Below are positions 17,333 through 24,643 of a stretch of DNA of 44,674 nt, piece after piece. Position 1 is the first letter of the stretch. Each line of letters starts with the position of its first letter. The notes beneath the pieces were generated by a model. It searched no databases. It was not told the origin of the DNA and saw only the letters and a list, made by a program, of their open reading frames with translations. The position numbers were made by a program, and so were the translations under genes. The DNA is from Alcaligenaceae bacterium (GTDB taxonomy: Bacteria > Pseudomonadota > Gammaproteobacteria > Burkholderiales > Burkholderiaceae_B): assembly GCA_029263615.1 (NCBI GenBank), contig JAJUFT010000010.1, positions 1-44,674 of the forward strand, in the 5' to 3' direction.

Positions 17333-18067
17333 TCAATCCTCCGTGGGCGCAACGAGGTCGTCGCCCTGTCCGCTGTCGCGCAATCCCTGCGCGACAAATC
17401 CGGCAACCTTCATCTCCTCGACGTAGGCCCGCATCAGGGGCAGTGCTTCAGCCTTGCGAGCCGGCACCACCATAGCCTGCCGGATCGCCGTGAAGTGGCC
17501 CGGAAGCACTTTCAAGCCGGCATGCTGGCGGGCCGCGGCCTCCAGCGGCTGCCTGACGCCTGCCGCGGCGTCGAGCCCCTGTTCGAGAAAGAGCTCGACG
17601 GCAGAAGCCGAGGTGGGCCCGCGCACCAGTTCGGCGTGCTGCAGGGCCCGGCTCAGGAAAAGGTCGTAAGCCGCGCCCTTTCCGACGGCGATGCGTACAC
17701 CCGGCGCGTCCAGCTGCTCGATGGCACTGTAGGGGCCGTCTTCGCGGACCAGATACGTGCCCTCGATGAGGACGTAGGGCGCAGTAAAGGAAACATCTTC
17801 CGCCCGTTTCGGGTCGATGGCCAGGAAGGCAATGTCCCAGACATCGTCGCCGGCGGCGTCAACCACCTTGCCCGCGGCTTCGAAGGGAACAACTTCCAGT
17901 TCAACACCAAGCCGCCGGGCCAGCTCGGTGGCCAGCGCGACGGAAACACCGCGCGGCTCACCGTCGGGACCACGCTGCGCAAGCACAGGGTTCCCGTAAT
18001 TGATGGCGGCCCGCAGTTTGCCCGTGCACTGCAGGGCATCGCGGAGCGAATCGTAGTCTATGCTCAT
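17333..18067 (-). CDS. Substrate-binding-fold protein lacking a signal peptide
   Basis: A 244-residue protein of the SBP_bac_3 fold (amino-acid ABC binding proteins): YGNPVLAQRGPDGEPRGVSV, VWDIAFLAIDPKRAEDVSF followed by TAPY, and a second lobe with IAVGKGAAYDLF. It starts MSIDYDSLRDALQCTGKLRA directly with the fold, and the start overlaps the stop of the gntR gene (ATGA), so there is no room for a signal peptide. It is therefore probably cytoplasmic. Related folds work as enzymes (cyclohexadienyl dehydratase) or sensors, and this one may bind or act on an operon intermediate. No ABC permease or ATPase is nearby. Confidence 0.75.
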   Translation of the reverse strand: MSIDYDSLRDALQCTGKLRAAINYGNPVLAQRGPDGEPRGVSVALATELARRLGVELEVVPFEAAGKVVDAAGDDVWDIAFLAIDPKRAEDVSFTAPYVLIEGTYLVREDGPYSAIEQLDAPGVRIAVGKGAAYDLFLSRALQHAELVRGPTSASAVELFLEQGLDAAAGVRQPLEAAARQHAGLKVLPGHFTAIRQAMVVPARKAEALPLMRAYVEEMKVAGFVAQGLRDSGQGDDLVAPTED

Positions 18068-18759
18068 TCAGGCATCTCCTCTTCCGTGATATCAATGGAG
18101 GCAGCGGCGGCGCGGCGCTGTGCCATGAGCTCGCGCTGCAGTTTCAGACGGGCCAGCAAGGCCTGACGAATGTGTTCCCGTGCACAGGCCTCGGCCCTGT
18201 CTTCGTCACGATTCGCGATGGCGTCGAACAACGCCAGGTGCTCATGCAGGGCGAGCTCGGGACGCCCCGTGTGGGCGAGCGTGCTCTGGCCCAGAAGCGC
18301 GGTGGAATCGATAAGGTTGTTGATGGCCTTCACGAGGAACTGGTTGTGCGAAGCGGCATACAGCGCCTGATGGAATTCGTAGTTGGAGCGTACCGGGTCG
18401 GCCAAGCTGCGGCTTTCTTCGAGAATGGCGCGCATGTTCTCGATTTCCATGTCGTCGGCAAATCGGGCGGCGAGCCGGGCGGCGCCACACTCCAGAATCT
18501 CCCTGAAACGGTAGAGCTCGGTGATCGACGTCTGATCGAGGGTGGTGACTGTGAGCCCCTTGCGCGGCACGCGGGTGAGCAGGCCTTCGTCTTCCAGACG
18601 CTTGACCGCCTCGCGAACCGGCGTTCGACTCATGTTCATCTGCCGGGCAATATCGATTTCCCGCAGAGTGTCATTGGGCCCGAATTCACCCGTGACAATT
18701 TGCTGCTTCAGAATCGAGTACGCCAGATTCGATTGGGAAGTTTCGTTGCTGCTCGCCAT
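18064..18759 (-). CDS. GntR/FadR-family regulator with FCD domain
   Basis: A 231-residue regulator. The winged helix is at about residues 10-75 (LAYSILKQQIVTGEFGPNDT, MSRTPVREAVKRLEDEGLL) and the all-helical FCD ligand domain follows, with the metal-binding Asp/His pattern in ...NYEFHQALY and ...LALHEHLALFDAI. ATG 18759 is chosen (AAAGG upstream); a longer frame from 18825 would overlap the dehydrogenase gene. It lies in second position of the catabolic operon, so it likely controls the operon and itself; FCD proteins usually bind the substrate or a pathway acid and release the DNA. Confidence 0.9.
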   Translation of the reverse strand: MASSNETSQSNLAYSILKQQIVTGEFGPNDTLREIDIARQMNMSRTPVREAVKRLEDEGLLTRVPRKGLTVTTLDQTSITELYRFREILECGAARLAARFADDMEIENMRAILEESRSLADPVRSNYEFHQALYAASHNQFLVKAINNLIDSTALLGQSTLAHTGRPELALHEHLALFDAIANRDEDRAEACAREHIRQALLARLKLQRELMAQRRAAAASIDITEEEMPE

Positions 18760-18775
18760 CGTTGGACCTTTGCCC

Positions 18776-19801
18776 TCAGACTGCCCGCTGCTGCAGGTGT
18801 TCCAGTACGCCGGCCTCGACTTCAACGCCGTAGACCAGCGCGTCTCGGTACTTCTTAAGCTCGATTCCCCCCGGCACGATCACTGGATTTTGGGGGTCGG
18901 AGGCCGGCGTGCTCTGCAGGATGTGAGCGAAGTCCTGCATGCGCTCTCCCAGCCATTCGGCCGAACCCAAACGCTGGGTGTCGATCAGCAGGAAGAAATG
19001 ACCGAGGTTCTGCGGCACCTCGGGGTTCTCAGACCAGGACTGGACGTGGGTGAGATACGCTGCATCTGACAACAAGCCCGCGAAGAGATCGACAGCGAGG
19101 GCGAGGCCATAGCCCTTGTGGCCGCCAATCGCGAGCAGGAAGCCCTTGAGCGCCTGCGCCGGATCGCTGGTCGGACGACCGTCACGGTCAGTGGCCCAGG
19201 TCTCGGGGATGGAGGTGCCCGCTTCCAGCGCGCGCCGGATCTTGGCGCGTGCAGCGACGCTCAGAGCCATGTCGAGCAGGAAGGGTTCACCGGAGGGATT
19301 CGGCACTCCGAAGCCCATGGGGCTGTTGCCCAGACGTGCTTCCTTTCCGCCCCACGGCGCGATCGTGGTGCTTGCATTGCTACAGATGAACGAGGCGAAA
19401 CCCTGTTGTGCCGCCAAAAATGAATAGGGCGAGACGGGCCCGAAATGGTTGCTGGCCCGGGCGAATACTGCACCCACGCCGGTTTCCCGTGCCTGGGACA
19501 TGGCCTGTTGCAAGGCGACCTGCCCCACCAGAGGCCCGATGGCGTTGTTTCCGTCGACCTTGCCGATTGCCGGCGAACAACGTTCCGCTCTGACCTCTGC
19601 CTGACCATTGATGCCGCCAATGAGCAGACGCTCACCGTAGGACTGCACCCGGCTCACGCCATGGGTGTGCAGGCCGAACATGTCGGCCAGAACCAGGATC
19701 TCGGAGGTGAGATTCGCAGATTCGGCATCCAGCCCGTAAGACTGCAGGGCACGTGTGGCGAGCTCACCGAGTGACTCGCGTTGTATGCGTTCATAAGCCA
19801 T
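18776..19801 (-). CDS. LDH2/MDH2-family NAD(P)-dependent 2-hydroxyacid dehydrogenase
   Basis: A 341-residue member of the malate/L-lactate dehydrogenase family that is unrelated to Rossmann-type LDH (relatives act on malate, sulfolactate, ureidoglycolate and delta-1-piperideine-2-carboxylate). Visible marks are ADMFGLHTHGVSRVQSY, the catalytic histidine run ASNHFGPVSPYSFLA, SNASTTIAPWGGKEARLGNS and GGHKGYGLALAVDLFAGLLS. It is the first gene of the six-gene operon, and gntR follows after 16 bases. Its expected job is oxidation of a 2-hydroxy acid, or reduction of the reverse; the substrate is not readable. Confidence 0.87.
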   Translation of the reverse strand: MAYERIQRESLGELATRALQSYGLDAESANLTSEILVLADMFGLHTHGVSRVQSYGERLLIGGINGQAEVRAERCSPAIGKVDGNNAIGPLVGQVALQQAMSQARETGVGAVFARASNHFGPVSPYSFLAAQQGFASFICSNASTTIAPWGGKEARLGNSPMGFGVPNPSGEPFLLDMALSVAARAKIRRALEAGTSIPETWATDRDGRPTSDPAQALKGFLLAIGGHKGYGLALAVDLFAGLLSDAAYLTHVQSWSENPEVPQNLGHFFLLIDTQRLGSAEWLGERMQDFAHILQSTPASDPQNPVIVPGGIELKKYRDALVYGVEVEAGVLEHLQQRAV

Positions 19802-19820
19802 GATTCATGCAATTCCATGT

Positions 19821-19844
19821 TTGTGCATCCATAAGCATACACAA
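19821..19844. promoter_or_regulatory. Imperfect palindrome upstream of the six-gene operon
   Basis: TTGTGCATCC (19821-19830), spacer ATAA, then GCATACACAA (19835-19844): arms match at 8 of 10 positions. It lies 20-43 bases before the first start codon of the operon (minus strand). Next to it AAGCATACAC and AAGAATACGC form a short direct repeat. It is the best candidate operator for the GntR protein of the operon. A clear -10/-35 pair was not recognised. Confidence 0.45.
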
Positions 19845-19866
19845 GAATACGCATGTTGTGGAGCGC

Positions 19867-19893
19867 AAAAAAAAAACCGCTGCATGGCAGCGG
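19867..19893 (-). terminator. Rho-independent terminator of ddh
   Basis: Read on the minus strand, CCGCTGC-CAT-GCAGCGG is a perfect 7-bp stem with a 3-base loop followed by ten T residues. It begins 27 bases after the stop of the diaminopimelate dehydrogenase gene and isolates it from the downstream operon. Confidence 0.92.
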
Positions 19894-19919
19894 CAGACCA
19901 GGCTGATGGAGTTGCGAGG

Positions 19920-20906
19920 TCAGAGCAGGTCGCGGCGCAGCTCGGCAGGCGAACGCGGCGAGAGCAGGCCCGGCGCGATATCGAATACCGTGCGAGCCCC
20001 CGTTTCGCCCGCGCGCGACAGCCGATACACGGCACGGGCATAGGCCACCAGCACGCTGGAAGTGAAGGCCGGGTTGCTTTCCAGGGTGAGTGAATATTCG
20101 ATCACCTGTTTGTCGCCATCGCCGCTTTCACCGCTGCGAATCACAAAGCCGCCATGCGGCATGGCCGAATGCTCGCGGCGCAGGGTCTCTTCGGAAATGA
20201 AGTTCACCGTGGTGTCGTAATCGGCAAAGTAGTCGGGCATGGTCACGATGGCTTCGCGCACCTGCTCCGCATCGGCGCCTTCTGCCAGGACCACAAAGCA
20301 TTCCCGCGTGTGCTTCTGGCGGGTGGTGAGCGTCGGGCGCAGGCCGCTGCGCACTTGCTCGATGGCATCGATGGACGGCACGGTATATTGCACCGCCGCC
20401 TTGACGCCGGGCACGCGGCGCACGGCATCGGAATGCCCCTGGCTCAGACCCTTGCCCCAGAACGTGTAGGTGTCGCCCTTTGGCAGCACGGTTTCCCCGA
20501 ACAGTCGGTTCAGCGAGAACAGGCCCGGGTCCCAGCCCACGGAGATCAGTGCAACATTGCCGCCCGAGCGCGCTGCAGCATCCACGGCGTCGAAATACTG
20601 CGGAATGCGCGCGTGGGTGTCGTAGCTGTCCACCGTGTTGAACCGGGCCGCCAGCGCCGGGCCCTGTTCGGGCAGGTCGTTCTTCGAACCGCCGCACAGG
20701 ACCAGGACATCGATCTCATTCTTGTACTGGTCGATGTCATCCAGGTGACGCACTGCCACCGAACCATTCAAGGTCTGAACACTGGCGGGGTCGCGGCGCG
20801 TATAAACGCCAGTCAGTTCCATGTCGGGGTTCTGCGCAATGGCGGCTTCCGTGCCGCGACCCAGGTTGCCATAGCCGGCGATGGCGATGCGGATTTTTTC
20901 TATCAT
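19920..20906 (-). CDS. ddh: meso-Diaminopimelate D-dehydrogenase
   Basis: A 328-residue NADPH-dependent enzyme that interconverts L-tetrahydrodipicolinate plus ammonia and meso-diaminopimelate, a one-step route to lysine and cell-wall precursor (320 residues in Corynebacterium glutamicum). The N-terminal Rossmann motif is IAGYGNLGRGTEAAI; YTRRDPASV, LCGGSKNDLPEQGP, SVGWDPGLFSLNRLF and GLSQGHSDAVRRVPGV match the Ddh family. ATG 20906 is the only sensible start. A strong terminator follows. The gene is alone in its transcript, with no other lysine genes near. Confidence 0.88.
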   Translation of the reverse strand: MIEKIRIAIAGYGNLGRGTEAAIAQNPDMELTGVYTRRDPASVQTLNGSVAVRHLDDIDQYKNEIDVLVLCGGSKNDLPEQGPALAARFNTVDSYDTHARIPQYFDAVDAAARSGGNVALISVGWDPGLFSLNRLFGETVLPKGDTYTFWGKGLSQGHSDAVRRVPGVKAAVQYTVPSIDAIEQVRSGLRPTLTTRQKHTRECFVVLAEGADAEQVREAIVTMPDYFADYDTTVNFISEETLRREHSAMPHGGFVIRSGESGDGDKQVIEYSLTLESNPAFTSSVLVAYARAVYRLSRAGETGARTVFDIAPGLLSPRSPAELRRDLL

Positions 20907-21054
20907 GAGTTCCGTATGCGTGGTATGGGGTTGATCACGGTGAAAGTTTAATGGATTCGGATTACACTGCCCGCAACGTCCGGTATGGACGTACTGACGC
21001 GGGCTGAGCTCGTGCCACCCGCCACATCATTCCAATAAAGAAGGGGGGACATCC

Positions 21055-21276
21055 ATGCTATACGTCATTCAGGTTCTGGCGGCCATTCAAATCGGCCTTG
21101 CCATCGGCGTGCTCCTGGGGCCTCGGCATCCTGTACGTCTGGGCAGCAGCATCCTGGCCATCGTGCTCGCATTGGCCACCATCGTCACCGGGGCATGGCT
21201 GTACCTGGCCATCGGCACGGCCATATTCGTGCTGACCATGGGCATGCGCCACAGTCAGCACATCGTGGGCGGCTGA
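21055..21276 (+). CDS. Small hydrophobic membrane protein, function unknown
   Basis: A 73-residue protein with two or three predicted membrane segments (VIQVLAAIQIGLAIGVLLG; ILAIVLALATIVTGAWLYLA; an optional third before MRHSQH). AAGGGGGG lies 7 bases upstream of ATG 21055, a strong ribosome-binding site, which supports real expression. The 148-base gap before it, divergent from ddh, shows no gene. It ends 2 bases before the stop of the convergent exported-protein gene. I do not recognise a family. Confidence 0.6.
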   Translation: MLYVIQVLAAIQIGLAIGVLLGPRHPVRLGSSILAIVLALATIVTGAWLYLAIGTAIFVLTMGMRHSQHIVGG

Positions 21277-21277
21277 G

Positions 21278-21715
21278 TTACCGAGCCACCTCCCCCGTTT
21301 TCCAGGCAAACGTGTGACGGCGGGTCTCGCCCTGACCCACCGTCACTTTCTGCGTTTGCGTCTTGCCCAGGTAGGTCGCCTCGACGGTGTAGGCGCCCGG
21401 TTCCAACCGGGCCAGGAAATACGGACCCGCGGAAGGCACTTCCATCCGCACATTGCCCGACGCGTCCTTGATCACCACCCGCACTTCCGCCACATACGGG
21501 CGTGAACCCCCGCCAGCGTCTTCTGCAAACACCATGGAAAGCGGCCACGACGCCTCCGCCTGCTTAAATGCCTGGGCGCCGTCTTCACCAAAGCCCCCGC
21601 TCACATACTCCACCCCGTTTGCGGTCTGGGATGCCGGCAGCCCCGACTGCGCCATCGCGACCGTCGAAAACAGGACCATGGCGCCCGCTGCGGTCAGCGT
21701 CTTCATGCTTTTCAT
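21278..21715 (-). CDS. Exported protein with a carboxypeptidase-regulatory-like beta domain
   Basis: A 145-residue secreted protein. The signal peptide MKSMKTLTAAGAMVLFSTVA ends at AMA-QS near residue 23. The rest contains a beta-sandwich-like repeat pattern (VRVVIKDASGNVRMEVPSAG, FLARLEPGAYTVEATYLGKT) typical of carboxypeptidase-regulatory/PEGA-like domains. GGAGG lies 4 bases before the first ATG and 13 before the ATG three codons later, so either may be used. It is probably periplasmic; no partner is evident. Confidence 0.7.
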   Translation of the reverse strand: MKSMKTLTAAGAMVLFSTVAMAQSGLPASQTANGVEYVSGGFGEDGAQAFKQAEASWPLSMVFAEDAGGGSRPYVAEVRVVIKDASGNVRMEVPSAGPYFLARLEPGAYTVEATYLGKTQTQKVTVGQGETRRHTFAWKTGEVAR

Positions 21716-21886
21716 ACAACCTCCGTCAATGAGTGCGCGTTGAATGGGAACGCGTTGGCTGGAAGTGCATTGAATTCGCCAACGCGTCGATTCCGCTGAA
21801 TCAGCGAACCTTCAGCACATTTCACGCCGGCCCAGCGCCTGCGCGAGGTTTCTTTTCCATGAGGTTCCTGACCCGGACAAAACTCT

Positions 21887-21906
21887 TATAATGCGACTCA
21901 TTCCCA
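21887..21906 (+). promoter_or_regulatory. TATAAT promoter element with overlapping Fur-like box
   Basis: A perfect -10 hexamer TATAAT (21887-21892) is fused to TGCGACTCATTCCCA (21892-21906), which matches 12 of 15 positions of the Fur core TGAGAATCATTCTCA and 13 of 19 of the classical Fur consensus when read from 21887. It lies 32-51 bases before the siderophore-binding-protein gene. Iron-loaded Fur bound here would cover the promoter. Confidence 0.6.
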
Positions 21907-21937
21907 TTTCCTTTACCTTTCATTCCTTGGGTCGTTC

Positions 21938-22882
21938 ATGATGAAACTCACTCCCACGCTCACCCTTCTGAGTGCCGCCCTGCTTGCCACCACCCCCGTA
22001 ACGGCGTTCGAACTGAAGCACGCAGAAGGCACCCTGACGCTTCCGTCCACCCCGCAGAAGGTGGTGAGCTTCGACGTCGGCGTGCTGGATTCCCTGGCCG
22101 CACTGGACGTCCCGGTGGTGGGTGTGCCCAAATCGACTTATGAAGGGGCGCTGGCCCGCTATCAGGGCACCCGCATCGTCGGTACGCTGTTCGAACCGGA
22201 TTACGAGGTGCTGAAGGAAATCCGGCCTGACCTGATCATCGCCGGCAGCCGCTCGCTCAAGGAAGTGCCGACATTGTCCGAGCTCGCACCCACCGTTTCC
22301 TTTGCCTCCGACCCGAACGATTTCCTGTCCCACTTCCGCGAAGCCAATCTGGCATTGGGCAAGGCCTTCGGCCGCGAGGAACAGGCCAAGGCCGCACTGG
22401 CCCGGATCGACCAGAAATTCGAGTCGCTGCAGACGAACAATAAAGGCAGGACCGGTGCTTTTCTGTTCACCATGCGAGGCAACGTGATTCCGCATGTTCC
22501 GGGTGACCGTTTCGGTTATGCCTACGAACTCACGGGCCTCGAATCCGTTCTGCCAGCGCGAGACCCGAATGTGCCGGTTCCCCCGCGCCCCGAACCGGGT
22601 TCCCCAGAAGCCAAGGCCGCGGCCCAAGAGCGGGCCCGCGTCGTCAGCCAGCTGGCTGCCGCAGAACCCGACTGGCTGCTGGTGCTCGACCGCGGCGCCA
22701 TCAATGGCGGCGAACGCACCGCCCGGGCGACTTTGGAAAAACACCCCGAGCTGAGCCAGACCAAGGCATTCCGGGAAGGCCGCGTGGTGTATCTCGACCC
22801 GAATGGCTGGTACGTGATTGGCGGCGGCCTGAACAACGTGAACGCCATCGCCGATGCCTTGCTGGCGCAAATGAAGAAGTAA
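21938..22882 (+). CDS. Periplasmic siderophore-binding protein, FatB/YclQ-like
   Basis: A 314-residue cluster-B binding protein of an iron-siderophore ABC transporter. A signal peptide (LTLLSAALLATTPVTA) precedes ELKHAEGTLTLPSTPQKVV. The two lobes are joined by a long helix; VVSFDVGVLDSLAALDV, RPDLIIAGSRSLKEV and DPNGWYVIGGGLNNVNAIAD are typical of the FatB group that binds catecholate or citrate-type siderophores. It stands alone: no permease or ATPase gene is in the window. The upstream Fur-like box fits iron repression. A second ATG one codon later is equally possible as start. Confidence 0.85.
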   Translation: MMKLTPTLTLLSAALLATTPVTAFELKHAEGTLTLPSTPQKVVSFDVGVLDSLAALDVPVVGVPKSTYEGALARYQGTRIVGTLFEPDYEVLKEIRPDLIIAGSRSLKEVPTLSELAPTVSFASDPNDFLSHFREANLALGKAFGREEQAKAALARIDQKFESLQTNNKGRTGAFLFTMRGNVIPHVPGDRFGYAYELTGLESVLPARDPNVPVPPRPEPGSPEAKAAAQERARVVSQLAAAEPDWLLVLDRGAINGGERTARATLEKHPELSQTKAFREGRVVYLDPNGWYVIGGGLNNVNAIADALLAQMKK

Positions 22883-22930
22883 CCCGAACCCATTCCCTGA
22901 AGGCGGGCGTCCTTCAAGCCCTCCCCTCTG

Positions 22931-22959
22931 GCGCGGCGTCGTGGCAACACACGCCGCGC
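22931..22959 (+). terminator. Inverted repeat after the siderophore-binding-protein gene
   Basis: GCGCGGCGT (22931-22939) and ACGCCGCGC (22951-22959) form a perfect 9-bp stem with an 11-base loop; a smaller TGAAGG/CCTTCA stem precedes it at 22898-22916. There is no T-run, so termination is uncertain. The hairpin ends 25 bases before the LexA box of the next gene. Confidence 0.4.
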
Positions 22960-22984
22960 TTGCAATTTGCGCTCGCTCATAATA

Positions 22985-23000
22985 CTGTATATTCATACAG
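22985..23000 (+). promoter_or_regulatory. LexA (SOS) box
   Basis: CTGT-ATATTCAT-ACAG at 22985-23000 is a perfect CTGT-N8-ACAG LexA operator with the preferred AT-rich TATAT start of the spacer. It lies 17 bases before the ATG of the radical SAM gene and just ahead of its ribosome-binding site, so LexA would block transcription directly. Confidence 0.88.
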
Positions 23001-23016
23001 CTACAGGAGACGCACC

Positions 23017-24129
23017 ATGCAAGGGGTACCCATCAAAGGCCGGGGCAGCCTCTCCAACCACGATTCCCGTTTCGCCGCCTTCACGCGCGAAGCGTTTCTT
23101 GACGACTGGTCACCCTACGGTGTGGCGGCCAATCCCTCCGAATTGCCTGCCGAATTTCCTCCCGAAGTCGTGCCTGAGGCACGGCCACCCACCACGGTCA
23201 GCACGGAACGGGCGCGCAGCATCATTTCACGCAACACCTCGCCCGACATCCCCTTCGACCAGTCCGTCAATGCCTATCGTGGCTGCGAGCACGGCTGCAT
23301 TTATTGCTACGCCCGGCCCAGTCATGCCTATCTCGATCTTTCCCCGGGTCTCGATTTCGAAACGCGTCTCTATGCCAAAACGAACGCCCCTGAAGTCCTG
23401 CGCAAGGAACTCTCGCGTCCGGGCTATGTACCGCAGCACATTGCCATGGGCACCAACACCGACCCCTACCAGCCCATCGAGCGGCGTCTGCGCATCACTG
23501 CCGCGCTGCTCGAAGTGTTCGACGAATTCAACCACCCCGTCAGCATCACCACCAAATCCACGCTCATCACGCGTGACATTCCGCTGCTCGCCCGGCTGGC
23601 CCGGCGCAATTTGGTACGCGTGTTCATTTCCCTCGGCACCTTGAATCGGGAGCTCGCCCGTCGCATGGAGCCCCGGGCCGCCACCCCGGGCGCCCGGCTG
23701 GAAGCGGTGCGTGCGCTCAGGCAGGCGGGCGTACCCGTGGGCGTGCTCATCGCACCGGTCATCCCGGCACTGAACGATCACGAACTTGAACGGGTGGCCA
23801 TCGCCGCGGCAGAGGCCGGCGCCATCGACGCCAGCTACATACTGCTCCGGCTGCCGCGCGAGGTCGCAGGGCTGTTTCAGGAATGGCTGCAGGCGCACTA
23901 CCCGCTGAAGGCGGCCCATGTCATGAATCTCATGCGCGCCATGCGCGGGGGCCAGGAATACGATGCCGACTTTCGCCATCGCATGCGCGGCCAGGGCATG
24001 CACGCCCAGATGTTGCGCCAGCGCTTTGCGCGCATCTGCGCGCGCACCGGCTTGAATACACGGCGCATTGAACTCGACACCACCGCATTTCAGCCGCCCG
24101 GCCGCGCCCGGCAACTGGGGCTGTTCTAG
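23017..24129 (+). CDS. PA0069-family radical SAM protein (SplB-related)
   Basis: A 370-residue radical SAM enzyme. The iron-sulfur cysteines are Cys90, Cys94 and Cys97 in YRGCEHGCIYCYARPSHAYL; later runs GTNTDPYQPIERRLRITAAL, ITTKSTLITRDIPLL and LIAPVIPALNDHELE match the PA0069/Rv2578c group, distantly related to spore photoproduct lyase. ATG 23017 has CAGGAGA 6-7 bases upstream; the open frame from 22960 would run through the operator. A perfect LexA box precedes it, and PA0069 itself is, to my knowledge, a member of the Pseudomonas aeruginosa LexA regulon. A DNA-damage role is likely, but the reaction is unknown. Confidence 0.9.
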   Translation: MQGVPIKGRGSLSNHDSRFAAFTREAFLDDWSPYGVAANPSELPAEFPPEVVPEARPPTTVSTERARSIISRNTSPDIPFDQSVNAYRGCEHGCIYCYARPSHAYLDLSPGLDFETRLYAKTNAPEVLRKELSRPGYVPQHIAMGTNTDPYQPIERRLRITAALLEVFDEFNHPVSITTKSTLITRDIPLLARLARRNLVRVFISLGTLNRELARRMEPRAATPGARLEAVRALRQAGVPVGVLIAPVIPALNDHELERVAIAAAEAGAIDASYILLRLPREVAGLFQEWLQAHYPLKAAHVMNLMRAMRGGQEYDADFRHRMRGQGMHAQMLRQRFARICARTGLNTRRIELDTTAFQPPGRARQLGLF

Positions 24130-24147
24130 CGCCCGCTCCGGCGGGCG
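24130..24147 (+). other. Short hairpin after the radical SAM gene
   Basis: CGCCCGC-TCCG-GCGGGCG directly follows the stop codon (7-bp perfect stem). There is no T-run. It lies between two convergent genes and may serve as a weak terminator or 3' end protector; the remaining 70 bases before the hemerythrin gene show nothing else. Confidence 0.4.
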
Positions 24148-24218
24148 AATCCGGGCGGGCACCTCAAGGGCAGGCAGGGCGTCATGGGTCTGTCAGACGC
24201 ACCCGCGGGAACATGGGG

Positions 24219-24629
24219 TCAAAGGCGTTCAATCGCCGGGTAGAACTCGTGGTTCTCCCTCTGCATGCGCAGGAAAACATCTTTCAGTACGGAATTGGCC
24301 GCACTACGGAAGGCCTCCGGCTCGGCCGCGACCTTGTCCGCCTTCGACCATTGCTCAGTGAAACGCAGATAGCGGTTCGCGATCCCTTTCATTTCTTCCT
24401 GATAGGAAGCACCCATCGCCGCCAGCTCAGGGTCCGCAGATTGGCGCACCGTCGGGTACATGATTCGGTCCTCGATGGCCAGATGCAGGGTCACGACCTT
24501 GCCCAGGTCAGCCACCCCTTGCGCAATACGGGGCGCGTTGGCCGGGATACCCGCATGAGCAAGGATTCTCAGCTGGCGAATACGTTGGAGGATGTCCACG
24601 TGCTGGCGTTTGAAACGATCAATGTCCAT
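24219..24629 (-). CDS. Hemerythrin-like (HHE) domain protein
   Basis: A 136-residue four-helix protein expected to hold a non-haem di-iron centre. Likely ligands are His10 (RQHVDIL), His49 and Glu53 (LHLAIED), an acidic residue near 78-79 and His127 with the following Glu (ENHEFYP). There is no fused domain, so it is a stand-alone HHE protein, a group that includes oxygen, nitric-oxide and iron-repair proteins of the YtfE/DnrN kind, though it lacks the N-terminal ScdA domain of those. An NsrR-like palindrome covers its promoter, which points to nitric-oxide stress. Confidence 0.85.
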   Translation of the reverse strand: MDIDRFKRQHVDILQRIRQLRILAHAGIPANAPRIAQGVADLGKVVTLHLAIEDRIMYPTVRQSADPELAAMGASYQEEMKGIANRYLRFTEQWSKADKVAAEPEAFRSAANSVLKDVFLRMQRENHEFYPAIERL

Positions 24630-24643
24630 GGTGGGTTTCGATA

